Assembly: GCA_019095985.1 (NCBI GenBank)
Contig: CM032669.1
Coordinates: forward strand, 12,860,545 to 12,924,544
DNA length: 64,000 bases
Source of the DNA: Streblospio benedicti
Taxonomy: Eukaryota; Annelida; Polychaeta; Spionida; Spionidae
Direction of reading: 5' to 3'
Shown here: positions 26,718-40,900 of the stretch, one piece after another
Layout of the letters: each line of letters opens with the position of its first letter
Numbering within the stretch: the stretch's first letter is position 1
Notes under the pieces: generated by a model
Database searches by the model: none
The model's input: only the letters and a program-made list of their open reading frames with translations
Told to the model about the DNA's origin: nothing
Position numbers and translations under genes: made by a program

Positions 26718-27115
26718 AACCCTCCTAAAAATATATTAATGTAATATCTATAATCTACAGAAGTTTGTGTTTCCAACCATATCAATTATGAAATTTTTGT
26801 GGGGCATTTCATTGACAAACTTTGAAGATAAAAATGGTTAATGTAGAGGATCTTTCCGATCGGGAATTTGACAGCTAAATCTTAGCGCTATATATTAAGA
26901 ACCTGCCAGTGAACTTTGCCATATATATATCAGTCTATATTTCACCTAAAAATATTTTAATGTTATGACTATAAACTATAAAAGTATGCGTTTCCAACCA
27001 TACCAATCACAAAACATTAGGACTTTTTAGGACTAAACTTTGGAAGTCAAAATGAATATCGCATCCGCCATGAATTTGACAATGGCAATAAGAATTTTAG
27101 TAACAGGGAAGATAG
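26718..27115. repeat. Diverged tandem duplication of about 220 bases
   Basis: The block with CCTAAAAATATWTTAATGT, TTTCCAACCATA and CAAACTTTG-like words occurs twice in tandem (from about 26718 and about 26945) with many substitutions. It is non-coding. Flanks 26206-26717 and 27116-28839 hold no gene that I can support. Confidence 0.5.
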
Positions 27116-28839
27116 ATATTGGATGATATTTCAGCTATAAGTCGTTCAATCATAATATAGTTACAATGGAAATAATCTGTAGAGATATGCGATTGTATTC
27201 ATATATACAAGTCTAATTAATTACTCAATCCAATTAGTTTATTTGATCATCATTTAAGTACATAGCCACATTTGACAGTTTGGACTCAGTCGCATTATCG
27301 TGACAATCTTTGCAGCATATTACAGCAAAAACTATTTAGTAATTTGTGTTGAAATAGAAAACAAGAAACAACAGGCAATTTTGTATATAGGACTTTATTT
27401 TTATATGAATTGATGCCATAGCAAACACAACACATTAGATTAAAAAAGTGATCATTTCCCATCACATAGTATTTTTTTTTTTTAAATTATAATTAATTCC
27501 ATATTTTGAGCTGGACACTCTACTATGAACCGCAATATATAAACAAGGATTACATTTACCATCAAATGGCAATTACTCTCTAAAAATTCAAACACATACC
27601 TTTTAAGTGTATAAGTCCTATAGAAAAATAATATTTCGTTCGATTGATTGTGTAAAGAGTCCCGGTGGAAATAAAGGCCGCCAAATATTCAAATTTACAA
27701 AATTTATGCTTGTACCTTTTTTTAGCGCCAAGCGAGTGCTTCCCGCTTATGCCTAGTCTCTACCACAGACGCCAGCTACGTAAGCCAGTCCATGAGAGCC
27801 TTGCGCCGAAAGTCAGTGGTCGGCTGTAAAAGAGAGTAAAATTATGCCCAGTATAATTACTAAAAATGTCCCGAGATGGTAAAACGTGCTATATAAGGTG
27901 TTAAAGTGGAAATCTCTTCATAATACAATTTATTTGCGTTTTAGAAGAAGAATATTGGATCGTGTATATATGTTCTGTAATGTATGTAAGATTTCCAGTG
28001 ATTTATGTACACGTGAAGGAACTAGGGTGAGTCTGTGTTTTTTTCCAATGCACATTATTTTTTTACTAAAAAGTTAGTAACAAAAAAGATCAAAAAAGAC
28101 ATTTGAAAATAATCTGCAAAGAATGAGTGACAGATATACTACAATGTAAAATGAATGTCTTTTATCATACATGCATTTCCTTTTTTCTCTAGTTTATTTT
28201 GCAGAATTTTGAAATAGATTTTTATTTAATGAAAGCCACCTTAAATCAGTTGTGTGTTTTTTTGTCCCAGATAGTCTTGTGTTAAAATTAGTTTCTTACA
28301 AACAGCTTAATTCCTTTGGTTTTTATCAAATATATCTAGAATGATGTCAACTAGGAGTGGCCACAATTGAGTGAGTGGCGTCACCCCATCCAAGCCAATA
28401 ATCAGTCTTAAAATCTTCACTGACTAGTGTCTACACATTTATTTTGCCTCTATTAATATTCTAAAAACTGGCAAGTTTTCTTCTTCCGCATCTTTAGAGC
28501 AAGTGTGTCAGTGCAAATTTGGTCAGTTGAAAACGGAGACACTGCCAGCTTATTTCACATATGGACCCAAATACATATATGCTACATATTTGGAACCAGG
28601 TTGCAGTGTGTTAGGGTGCATTTTTTATATTTAGTTTGTCAGTTGAAAATGGTGATCATTTTAATACATGTAAAATTATGAACTGTGTTGGGCTATTAAT
28701 TTTCTATGCACACATTCATAAAATGACAATTGTTTTCAATTTTATATAAATTTGACACACATGACAAGACAGTAATAAAATTATATATTTTTGATAAATA
28801 GGTCATTATCATACAGAAATTAAATTTCTTACACCATAC

Positions 28840-29200
28840 TCCATCATACTCCCCGAACTGCTAGCGTCACATCTATGCTGGCACAACTTGAATCATTGGA
28901 AACCAGACGCCGAATCCAGAGGCTGGCATTTATGTATAAGATTCTCCATGGTCAGGTGGTGGTGCCTATGGGGGATATTAATCTTAATTACTCGAAACAA
29001 CCAGCCAGGGGCAAGGACACTAACTCGCGAAAGCTAGAGACGCTAAGGTCAAACACAAATGAGTTCAAGTCCTCTTTTGTGACTCGCACCATCATCGAGT
29101 GGAACAGTACCCCTGAGTCCATCGCATCAGTTGACCCTGCAGCATCCTTCAAGAGTCGGTGTGATGCCTCAATCTGGGGCCCTGCCAACTAACAGCCAGA
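28840..29200 (+). mobile_element. Non-LTR retrotransposon 3' end (CR1/L2 group)
   Basis: An open stretch of about 105 codons reads LESLETRRRIQRLAFMYKIL, then a variable part, and ends FVTRTIIEWNSTPESIAS with a final AAFKSRCDASIW. This is the C-terminal signature of CR1/L2-type LINE polyproteins (RR..RL..MYKI...R.I.EWN.LP...). It is 5'-truncated. It differs from the LINE family at 23.0 and 41.2 kb. Confidence 0.75.
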
Positions 29201-29520
29201 TCCAGATCCATACCATGGATTTTGTTTTTGTCAAAGAAAGATGAGAGTATGGCTGTTTAAAGAAGACTCAACTTTCATGTCCCATAAAATTGCTCCAATC
29301 GTACAGATTATAGGTGTTGTAAGGAAATTATTATACATTTTAAAAGATCACAATTCAAGTTTATTATAACATGCTATTTAATTTCATTCACTGGGTTATT
29401 TCTTTGGTTGCACTATAAATATTGAATTCTGAAACACTTGAGAAAAGAGATTATGAAAGGAATACAACCAGAAGAGACTATCTACCATTGGCTTAGTAAT
29501 TCTAGTTACATCCTTCTGTA

Positions 29521-30138
29521 CATTATTTATTCAGTTCATCTATACACAACACAAAACAAAATTTATTGTTGACAGTTTCGGCAACTACTGTCACCATTTT
29601 CAAAATGTCTCTGCTCATGTCACAGTCACTCGGCACGACTTCCGATGCCGAAAATCGGGTCGTACACGTGAGAGAGTTGAAAGGCCCCCTCGTCTCGGTT
29701 CATGACCTGCTTCTGACCTCGTATCTTTATCACTTCCCTGATGGTTCTTGTTCTCCAATCCCCCTCCCTATCCAGTACACTCACTTCCTCCCAGTCTATC
29801 TCATGATTGTTTTGTTTCACATGGTCTGTGATCGCACTCTTGTTGATCTGGGTGAGAGATTCTTTCCTCGCTGCTCTGGTGAAAGATCCCCCACTGTTCT
29901 GCTCCACATCCTTCATGTGTTCTTTTACATGGGTGCCCAGTTTTCTGCCAGTTTCCCCAACCGAGACGAGGGGGCCTTTCAACTCTCTCACGTGTACGAC
30001 CTGATTTTCGACATCGGAAGTCGTGCCGAGTGACCGTGACATGCGCAGAGACGTTTTGAAAATGGTGACAGTAGTTGCCGAAACTGTCAACAATAAATTT
30101 TGTCTTGTGTTGTGTATAGATGAACTAAATAAATAATG
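29521..30138 (-). mobile_element. Penelope-like element fossil between 180-base inverted arms
   Basis: Arms 29521-29700 and 29959-30138 are inverted copies of each other with only a few differences. The minus strand between and into the arms encodes the endonuclease-type C-terminus of Penelope-like retroelements: a SVGETGRKLGTHVKEHMKD-like GIY-YIG segment, NNHEIDWEEVSVLDREGD, and the family signature MNRDEGAFQLSHVYDPIF. It is a fossil fragment lacking the reverse transcriptase part. Penelope-like elements are known for tandem or inverted terminal structures, so the foldback arrangement fits the family. Confidence 0.8.
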
Positions 30139-30243
30139 TATATATGTGTATTCCAACACGATGAACTCGTTCAAGGATACATCCTTCTGGTTGCAACATC
30201 TATGAAAATCCTAGTTTAGCAAAATTGTGGATGTAAGATCATT

Positions 30244-31588
30244 CTATGGGGCACATCGCTCCATCATTGGAAGATCCTGCACAGGAGTTAATGCGGGAAT
30301 CACGTCCAGCGGCTGTGTCAGGATCGGTGATGAAACCAACGGTGGAGCTAGCAAGATATTCATAGCAGGATTCTGAACATGAGTTGGCACCATAGCTGGT
30401 GTAACAGACAGCTGAATTTCAGGCGTGGCTGGTTTGAATGCCCGTAGGAAGCGTCTATTTCTCAAGGTTAATCGTCCTGATCCATCGACCTTCACCCTGT
30501 ACTGGTCGTTTGCCATGCAGTCTACAATGGTGCCTGAATTATCCTCCCATTTAGTCGCACTTGGGCCGTGCTGATTCTGTAAGAATAATTTCTCCCCAAC
30601 AATGAGAGGGCATAGAGTACGGGACTGTTCTTGCAATGTCTCTGTTGTCCTAGTGAACAGAGTGTTCAGTGCAGACTCTTTTGCTGCCCATGCTTTACGC
30701 CATGATGTAGGGCTGATGTGGGGGTTGTTGAACTTTGTCAGACGACTGCTGAATGGCAGAGAGTCTCTTAATGGCCGCCCAAATAGTATCTGTGCCGGGG
30801 ATATGTTGCAATCTGTGTCTGATATGTTCCTTGATTGCAGAATCGCCCTGACAAATCATGGTCTAGGATGCCTGTGGGGCTCGTGTTCGAGACCAGGAGG
30901 CGTTTAACAGTTTTATCAGCAACCTCCACAGAATGTAAGAGCTTTAGTATCGCTTGCCTTAAAGACACAAGAACTATGACCCAGTCTTGAAACATTAGAA
31001 CGCCGTCTTGCACATACACAGAGTCATAAATAGACCTGAATGATGATAAGGAAGTAACATCATGATCGTCTCATTCGCCTCCACATTCCACTAATCTAAG
31101 AAGATGGTTGAGACAAGGGTCTGCAACAGTTTCATGTGCCAATCTTGACCATATTATAGCACAGAATTCTTGAGTGTCATTGCATATAGATGCCATGAGT
31201 GCACATTCTGCAATGTCGGGGATGCTTGCTGACACTGTGTCTGAGGACCCTGCAGGAGAGGTATATGTCTCGATGTGGCATCTGCAGCTGCGTTCGACTT
31301 GCCGGGGAGGTGTTTTATTTCAAAACGCCATGCCAGTGTTCTCGGCTTCATGCGAAATAACCGTGAATTGGTTATTTCATCAAGGGTTCTGTCACCAAAT
31401 ATTTTAGTGAGAGGTTTGTGGTCAGTAACTACCAGCAGATTGTCGCACCCCTGTGTGAAATAACGAGTCTGTTCTAGGCCCCAGGCCACTGCCAAAGCTT
31501 CACCTTCAAAGATAAAGGTATCACCAAGGGCCACCAGTCTGTTCAAAGCAAGAGCAAATTCAATTCTAAGGAAAAACTCATTTGCCAT
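30244..31588 (-). mobile_element. Ty3/Gypsy LTR retrotransposon fossil
   Basis: Minus-strand pieces match the RNase H region (VVTDHKPLTKIFGD, LPGKSNAAADATSR) and, further on, the C-terminal part of a polyprotein with an integrase-tail look. It is broken, with several disruptions; gag, protease and most of the polymerase are absent and no LTRs are visible. It is probably old. Confidence 0.75.
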
Positions 31589-31795
31589 AAGAGTGGTACA
31601 GACATGGAATGACCTACCCGAATCCGTAGTGACAGCACCTACTCTTCACTCCTTTGAGATAAGGCTATAGATAAACACTGGCGCAGCCAGCCATTGTACT
31701 ACGACCATAAAGCTGAGCTAGAGAAAACCGGAAGCGATACGAGGGTTCAACTAGCCAGTGACGAAGATCTGGATATAGAGGCTACATAGCCTGCG
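31587..31795 (+). mobile_element. Short CR1-like LINE C-terminus
   Basis: The plus strand encodes VVQTWNDLPESVVTAPTLHS and, after a frameshift, DKHWRSQPLYYDHKAELE and DEDLDIEAT followed by a stop. This is the typical end of CR1-like ORF2 proteins (WN.LP..VV.AP....F...LDKHW...). It lies directly upstream of the SGSH promoter region. Confidence 0.7.
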
Positions 31796-31893
31796 TCCAG
31801 TACAGGATCTATGTAAATCTAGGTAAGAGATTCTGTTCTAAAATTAGAAAAAAAAGAGCACTGTAGCAAGACTTTTGTAGTGAGCTGGATCAA

Positions 31894-31905
31894 TGCGCAT
31901 GCGCA
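31894..31905. promoter_or_regulatory. NRF1-type palindrome upstream of SGSH
   Basis: TGCGCATGCGCA is a perfect match to the consensus of nuclear respiratory factor 1 (core GCGCATGCGC). It lies about 50 bases before the SGSH start codon in otherwise AT-rich DNA. NRF1 sites are common in TATA-less promoters of metazoan housekeeping genes. The position, between the LINE relic and the first exon, makes a short compact promoter likely. Confidence 0.6.
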
Positions 31906-31955
31906 AAGCAGACGATTAAATAGGAGAGCTTTGTCACAAGATAACTAACCAAAAT

Positions 31956-34900
31956 ATGGATATGCGTTATTCTTACCCCTTAATACGATTGCTATCATGG
32001 ATACTGCAGTTGGGAATCAATTTCACAATCATAGAGTGTAAAATGAATGTCCTGGTCATAGTTGGTATGTATACAGTTAAATTTTAGAACGTGATTTAAT
32101 AATTATTACATTAATGGGGGTGAAGTTAGTCTTGCTGCAATCCGTTATAAATATTACACGTTTCAAGTTTTGAGCTTTCCTTCTATCAAGAAATTCATAG
32201 GCTTAAATATGTGGGGATTCAACCTGGTCATCTAGTTCTAGCAATTGTAAAGTATGATTTGATGCTATTCAAACCGATTGTAGGTGATGATGCAGGTTTT
32301 GAGAGTCAAGTGTACAACAATACTGTCTGCAAAACACCAAATTTGAATAAGTTGGCATCACAAAGTTTGATATTTGATCGTGCTTTCACTTCCGTCAGCA
32401 GCTGTTCTCCTAGCAGGTATTGTATTGATCTTTACTATTGGAGATGGAAAAATAATATTTTGGTGACTTGATACAACATATGAAGTTTCTTCTCAACGTT
32501 TCCCACCATCCAATCATACGCCATCTCGATATTGGCCTCACTGATATGTGCTCTGTTCCAACGCAAAACGTACACAACAATGTATGCATTCATTGTAAAA
32601 ATGGCAAATTAAGAGACTGGATTTGGCTGAAATGGGGGCGCGCACATTGAAGCAGGTCAAATCTAGCAAAACACGCACAGCTGCACCCCTAATCTTGGTG
32701 GATCCAGAACAACCAAACGAAAATTTAGGGTGGAAAGTACAGTACATACATCCCAGGCTCTCCCCTATGGATCAACCACTGATTATGTAATGATGGCAGT
32801 TCCATTTTATTTCCCATGATGCGAACGTATTGGATGTATGTATACTAATACATACTATTGTTTCTTTACCCCACAGATCTGCAATTCTTACTGGTTTGCC
32901 ACAACATCAAAATGGCATGTATGGTCTCCATCAGGATGTTCACCATTTTAACACTTTCGATGGAGTTCAAAGCTTGCCATTGATACTTAAACTAAATGGC
33001 ATTCGAACAGGTAAGAATAGTCATGTAGATGCGGTTTTAATTTATTTTACATGATTATTAGTTTGCCTTACATGTATTACAATAAGGTTTTAGATGAATT
33101 TTAAGAAATTTTATATTGACAGGAATAATTGGGAAAAAGCATGTTGGGCCAACATCTGTTTACCCATTTGACTTTGCGGAAACTGAAGAAAATAACAGTA
33201 TTCTTCAGGTATTATTTAAAATCTAACATTTGTTCCCATTAATGATGTGAAATGGCTGTTGAGGTACAAAGTTCAGTGATACTCCATAATTTTTTCCAGG
33301 TAGGAAGGAACATTACGAAAATCAAATTATTGGCAAGGCAATTTCTTGAGGAACAGAAAAATCTTTCTAAGTAAGTTCCTATCAGTAGTGACAAAAAACG
33401 TTCTTATGATTGATATGATAGATTATAACATTCTCAATTGTATGAAAATTAAAGCTCCCCCAGAGCCCATGTTCAGGTAAAATTGCATCCCCAATAAAAA
33501 ACTTGGGTTTTCAGTTACATGTATATTCAGACTAAGGCTATAATAATTCGAAATTACAAGTACACACTAGTGAATTCAAACTGCTTTGTAACAGAACAAA
33601 GTAATTTCAATATTGATGGGAAACTCTTTTGGATAATAAGACTTTCAAATAAGCATAAATTTGTATATACAATACAATTCATTGTGAAATATGTGAAATT
33701 TTAGGGAAAATATGTTATTGTAAAATTACACACAAGGACATGTATGGGTTAATTTGTAAAATAGGTTTTGTTTTATCCCTACATCCTGCATTGTTGTAAT
33801 CCATCATGTCTAATTGTCCATCAGGAAGTACATTTCCTGGTAGATAAAATGACGGTCAAAATAGATGCTGCGTGGTTGCTGTTATTGTTACATATACATT
33901 GTGACTTATTTAGCCATTCACAAGTTGCCAAGACAAATTACACCTAGTGCACTGCGTCAACAAAATTCATTTCTTGGAAACAGACGCCACATCGTCAATA
34001 GAAAAAAAATGTATGATCATAGTTTTATCAACTTTGGGTACTTGGTACCAGTTTTGTCCATTGATATGTGAGCGTAAATGTTTTAGAATGTTTATGAATG
34101 TTTAGAATTGGTTGAAAAATAATTTTAGCGTGCATTTTGGGTTTGAAATTTAAGCATTTAGGGAAATCTCAGATGTGTTAGTCTCCATCATTCAGACTCC
34201 TAACTAAGAGCTGCCGTTTACTGCATGCTCTAGTAGCCACACAGCCTCAATGGCAGATCCAGATTTTTGAAAAAAGTGGGGTGGGGGCGCACTAAGGGAG
34301 GCTTGGTGCGACAGTCTACAGATGTGTTAGACTTAGAATAGAGGCCTAGACATTTCTGATAGAATGTCATCTATTTGGGCTTTTTTATTCAATTCACAAG
34401 TTATTGTAGATATTGAAACATTGCTTATATGGACTGGACAATTTGAAAGATTATTTTACGTTAACGATGTGAGAGAATTGCCAGGTCAATGTTATGTGTT
34501 TTCTTCCAGCCCTTTCTTCCTTTACATTGGCTTTCACGACCCCCACAGATGTGGCTCATCCAACCAACAGTACGGAGCCTTTTGTGAGAAGTTTGGCAAC
34601 GGTGAAGAAGGTAATGATTCTAAAACTTATTTAAAACATACAATATATGAACATCCAAACACCTGTGCCGTTAAACCCCTTTCGCTCTTATTTTTGTGCG
34701 ATCACCGCTATGACAGGCCGTATTAATGTTCTTGAAAAAATATTTTGCATCATGCAGCCGATAACATTATTCAATTTTCCGGAGTTGTGAGTCCCACTTT
34801 AAACTGTCATAATTTACATAGAAATACACGTTTCTATCATCTTTGAACCAATATGTGAAGAAACCATTTAGTTTATATACCATTTTCAACTTTTCATATT

Positions 34901-37900
34901 TTGAAACAAAGCATGCTTATCTTTATGTAGACTGTTCTTAGTAGTAGGAATATCCATAGGGTTTTGATTTAGTAACACTACCACTTACTTTAAACACAAA
35001 ACTTGACGTTGCGGTCACCATAGCGGGACCTTCAACAGAAGTGACTTCTTCTGGTTTTTCTTGATGACGTCACATTGGCGCTTCATCTGACAGATGCAGC
35101 TCAACCTCAACCAGGCAAGATTATTCCCCCGACCCTCCTCCATCTGCTGTCTGATGGGAATTCCACCTGTCAGACTGTTGAAGGTCCTGCGATGGCGACC
35201 GCAACGTCAAGTTTTGTGTTTAAAGTAAGTGGTAGTGTTGCTAAATCAAAACCCTAAAGCATGCTTAGAAGCCCAGTTTGGTTAGTCGGAGTAAATGTAT
35301 CGCGGTAATAAGAAAATAATTAGAAATATTTAACATGTTTTCTGTAATGATTTAATCATGATAAAGCTGAATTTGTTCAGAACACGAATATGTATTTTAT
35401 ATTGAAATTAAACAGCTATAACTATTTCTACAAGTCAGTCAAACAATGAGGTTTTTCCAAGTCAAAATAGTGCTGGTACAATATTGATCGCGTAGAGGTA
35501 CCTCTTTATTTGCCCGATTTATTGGAATTGCAAGAGAATGGGAGAATTGTAAAGAATTGTAGAGAATAAAAAACGTTTTTTTTTGTTCATATTTCTTTTT
35601 TCACAACACTATATTTTACCTTCATTGACAGTTTCACCAACTGCTGTTGGCATCATCAAAATAACTTCCCGTGCATGTCACGCGAGTGTACGCCCCATTC
35701 TTGGCAAATTTGACCTCCTGACATGCGCGGGAAGTCATTTTGGTGATGCCAAAAGCAGTTGGCAAAACTGTCAATGAAGGTAAAATATAGTGTTGTGAAA
35801 AAAGAAATATTAACCAAAAATATTTGATACCAACACAATGAACGCATTCAAGAATAAAAAACGTATGAAGGGAAAAGAAGTCGAAGGTTATCAACATAGA
35901 ATTATTTAGGTAGTAAATATGATTAGTTGCAGAAAGTTCTCTCCTTACCTTCTCTAATTCTCTACTTTCGCTTGTATGTTTTTTACCAAATTTTTTCTGT
36001 CTTTTTTTGGAATAATTCGTTCAAAGTAGAATTTTTTTTTAATTCTTCGCACTAGCTTATATATACAGGAAGGTTCGCAAATACTGAGAGATTTCACACA
36101 ATTAAAGGATTGAACGTGATTGGTCATTCCGAAATTCAGAAAAAAATTATCTTTTCCGGTGAAATATTTCTTTTTCTTCAGCAAGTTTTCAGAATTAATC
36201 GTATCTAGCAAAAGAAGAGAAGTAAAAACATAAGATGCGAATATTTCATGTTGCTTAACCCGTAAGAAGAGAATTTCTTCAGAATTGCCATTTCCCATAC
36301 TAAATTAAATGCGAATTTTGGCAAATAAAATGTATAGAAAAGAAATAAAATGAAGCAGAAAAATGGGGTCCCTTCTACACGATCAGTATTGTAGGTTTGC
36401 AAACTAATGCTGTGAAATGAAACTTCCTGTGGTCCTTTTATTCTCCTAAAATATTTAAGTATTTTCACTGTAACTGTGAAATAAATCTGGTTCGATGATT
36501 CACATCGTCATAACTCACAGCTATATACGCATTATATAGCCGCGATACAACCCATTTAATATCCACGGAACTTGACCTCAAAATCTAAGCAATCAGAACC
36601 TTCATTGTTGAAATGTTCAGTGGCTTTAAGCTCACTAATAATAACGTGATAACAACTTTTTTTTGGACTGCTGCAAAGTATAGGTTTTACTTCCACAATA
36701 ATCGGTCTAACTCACTGTTTATTATGATGCATGAACTTGTAATGGCAGCGTAAAGCATAAAGCCGTGAAACTGATGATGGGTGATTCCTTATGCGGTTTA
36801 GCATAAAGTTATCTAGTTTTAATCATGACACCGCTGTTATACGCTAATTATGCCTTGTATGTCGAAACTTTTGACAGCAAATGACGGGAGATGAGGGAGA
36901 TAGTTACATGTAATTTGAAAAATTATAAATTTTAGATGGTGAGTTTCAATAGTGCCATTTCAATAATATGCATTTTTATAATCCATGAGTTTAGGATGAG
37001 ACACTATTTGGCTTTTAGGGTACATGAAAGTGGGCTTTAGGATGGATTTACATTGTATGTGGTATTGCACGCTTTTAAAATTGACTGAATTATTATCCTA
37101 GGATTTGATGACAAACCGAAATTAATAGTAGCAATGTATCAAGGCAATAACTTCACAGTCGTGAACAAAAAGAACAATTTTATTTGAGTTGCTAATAAAT
37201 ATTTTTTAACCCCCCCAAAATGGTATTTTATAAATACAACAAACTCATCATTATGATAAGTCATCAACATTAATATGCAGTATATCTTAATTGCAATTAA
37301 TAACATAATTAAGATTTTTCTTAAAATACAATTTATATATCCTGATATGATATCCAACAGGATAAGAATCCACATATAGCTAGAGCTTGAATCCAGAATG
37401 TATTGCAGCCACCCCCATAGTCAAGTTCTCGTATGAAACTGCACGGAAACCAGCATTCCGGATCATATCGGCAAACTCGCCCTGGGCTGGAAACTGTCGA
37501 ATACTCTCAACAAGATACTGGTATGATTTCCAGTCATCAGCAATAATTTTCCCCATGACTGGGATCACTTGAAACGAATATTCGCATATTATTTTTCGTA
37601 ATCAAGGGATTGTAACCTGACTGAATTCCAAGCACATGAACCGTCCACCCGGAGTCAACACTCTATACGCTTCCTCCAGGACTTTATCAACATGTGTACA
37701 GTTGCGAATCCCAAATGCAATAGTATAAGCATCAAATGAGTTATCCGCCACTGGAAGAGATTCAGCATTTCCTCTCAACCAGGAAATTCCAGAATTGATA
37801 CCATAATTATTAGCACGGTTCTTTCCTACATCTAACATAGCTTGATTGATATCACATACTGTCACTTCGGCATCATGGTAAACATTGTCATTGTCCACCC

Positions 37901-40900
37901 TCGTATTGTCTTGCACTTCGGTTTGATTGCGCACATAGTTCAGGAACCTAAATGCGATGTCTCCAGTACCCCCAGCAACGTCGAGAAGGCGCATTCCAGA
38001 AACCGGCCCTAAGCGTTCCATGAATTGGTCCTTCCAGATGTGATGAATGCCAAAGCTCATGGCATCATTCATTGTATCATACTTGCTTGCAACATTGTGG
38101 AATACCTCATACACACGACTTTCCTTTTCATCTTCAGATACTTGCTCAAAGCCAAAGTGAGTTTGTTTTGGCTCCTTGACTTTGGTATCCTCTTGATTTG
38201 ACCTTAGAGATTTGTGATTACTAAAGCTACGAGTACTTATGGGAGGCAGTATCCTTGCATGAGTTATTAATTTCACATTTATGAATTGTCTTAGTGCCAT
38301 TCTCAAGGAAGTGGCCATCTTGAAGGGGGTCAATGTTATGAAAGACAAGCACATCACATAACTTTTAACTATGGAAAATAAGAGTAAATGTGTTGTACTT
38401 AAAAATGTTCTTTGTTACTTATTTTATTATTTAAACATTCAATATTTTTCTAATTGTTTCATTTTAAATGCTTGAATATATTTATACGTTAGAAACTTAC
38501 AAATAGGGTGTAAATGTCAAATGAAAATCAATAGTCATTTCAATTATTATAAAAATAATATATTTGAACACAATGCAAACATCAACATCACTTTTTAGTA
38601 GCATGAGCACAGAAATTTCTATTATGTAATAATCTATATAAACTGATCGCCTTAAAGTTAAGATGTTTTTTTCTTTCTTTTTTTTAAATTTATTTTTCAT
38701 TATTTCTTGATGGAATAATAGCTATATTAAACTTTTCAGGTAATGGCATCATTCCCGATTGGACACCCATGAAGTATGATCCGTCTGATGTGGTCGTACC
38801 ATATTATGTGCCCGATACGAACGTCTCGAGACAAGACATTGCTGCCCAGTACACAACAATAAGCAGACTCGACCAAGGTAGTCATGAGCCTGACATACAT
38901 ATCAACCCATTCACGCAAAAGCCCATGGCAATTTAGGAGCAAGCATTTATCTTCCCTATACATTACGGTTTCATTATTTTTTGTTTCTAATTTACTGCTA
39001 ATATGTCCGAACATAAACTATCAAAATAAAATTATATATATATATATATTTATTAATTTTTTATTAATTATTTTTATTAAATATTTTGGTTATTTATCAA
39101 AACAGAAAATATTGGTTTGATGTACCATCAAAAATTGTTCATCTTGTGTTATGAATTTGCAGAAATTTTTTCAATGTTTTCAATTGATATAGTTGATATT
39201 ATAGACTTATGATGTTTCTTATGTATCATTGTATAAAGAAAAAATAACTTTATAACCTTATAACACAGGTGAAAAATAGGAGCTGCAAGTTTTTTTGTTA
39301 ACTGTAATGTTTCCTTCTGCCAACCGGGTATTTTTTCATATTCATTTTTCGTTCTTTTTGTTTAGTTACTAAAGTAAGAGAATCTTGACAAGATAAATGT
39401 ACATTTTCTAAAATGCTGCCACAACCTAAATATGGCAAATGAGAAATGAATTTTAAGGCTTTCTAAAATAACCTTAAACATTTAGAAAATAGTCAACTTC
39501 AACTTCAATAAATTCAATATTAAATAAAAACGTCTCTAGAACTCAAAATCATACCTAAATCATTCTAAAAGTAAAGGGAAATACATTAGAATTGTTGTCA
39601 AAAGCATATATATAATAGTTATTTTTAAACTTAGGAATTGGTTTGATACTTCACGAGCTGAAGCTTTCTGGCCATGACCAGGACACCCTGGTGATCTACA
39701 CATCGGATAATGGCATCCCGTTTCCTTACGGCCGAACAAACTTTCAGGAGCCGGGCATGGCTGAACCCTTCCTCTTGTCGTCTCCCCTACACACCTCACG
39801 CAATGGCCAGGTGACAATACAAAAGCAAACAATTTAGAAATTTTGTCATACTATGATGTATTTATCATAAATAACATGGTAAACATTCAATATATCATCG
39901 TTGATTCTATTTGAAATGTTTGAAATCTTATTTTAAAAAGTGAAGTTTGTGAACAAATTCTGTTGCTCATTTTAGTTAAATCCCTGTAGAAAGGGAGAAA
40001 GATGTTTTTGTGTTTTCTGAATCCCAGTTACAAGGAAAATATAGATCACATATTACCACAGACTATCTTTACTTTTACATTAAGTTCTTTGCTTAACCCA
40101 GTCAGAAAGGTTACACAAAGTATTGCTTATTTACACAGGTTCTTAAAAATAGATTATTAAGAATGGAAAATGTATTAATCATCATGTTTTTGCTTTTGCA
40201 GAGGAGCAAAGCATTCGTGTCCCTCGTGGATATTGTGCCAACTGTGCTGGATTGGTACCAGATCCCGTACCCCAAGTACTCTATTTTTGGAAAGAAAGGT
40301 ACAAAATGATACCAGCTACACTAATGTTTTATATATCATTCTTTTGCTTGTATTTTCATTGGTTATCATGACCCAGAATTGCCTTGTTAAAATAACCTGT
40401 ATCTGTAAAGACTGCATACATTGTATATGGTTTAGTTGTGAACCTGACTGCTTTTAACACACTTTCAAGATGTACCATTCAAATTTAAATCACAATATCA
40501 GCGATGTTAGAATATGTCAAGTTATTTTAAATGTGCCTATTTTGTTTTAGTCAATGTTTGGTTGGGCACCACACTCTAAACTGAAAATTATAAGGTTTAT
40601 ATAGGCCAAACTTACAAACAATTTAGAACACCGTAATATTCACCCTTGTTTATAAAATTACGATCTTCCATTGCTGTCAACAAGCAGGTCACAACATATG
40701 CCATAGAAGATGTGCAAATCATTAGGCCAAACAGAATTGATGGTTTGGTTCCGGTTGGCACCCGCCCCTCTTGAAACACCCCCGACCCTTAATATTTTAT
40801 AAAAATTAAGTCCCCCAGCATATTTTTGTCATAAAAAAATGGTTATATCTTACGACTCCGCCTCAAAACTGAAAAAAAATCAAGAAATGTTTTACCGATC

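Noticed and set aside
30244-31588. Host gene with an RNase H domain on the minus strand
   Set aside because: The motifs and their order are those of a Ty3/Gypsy polyprotein, and the region is broken.
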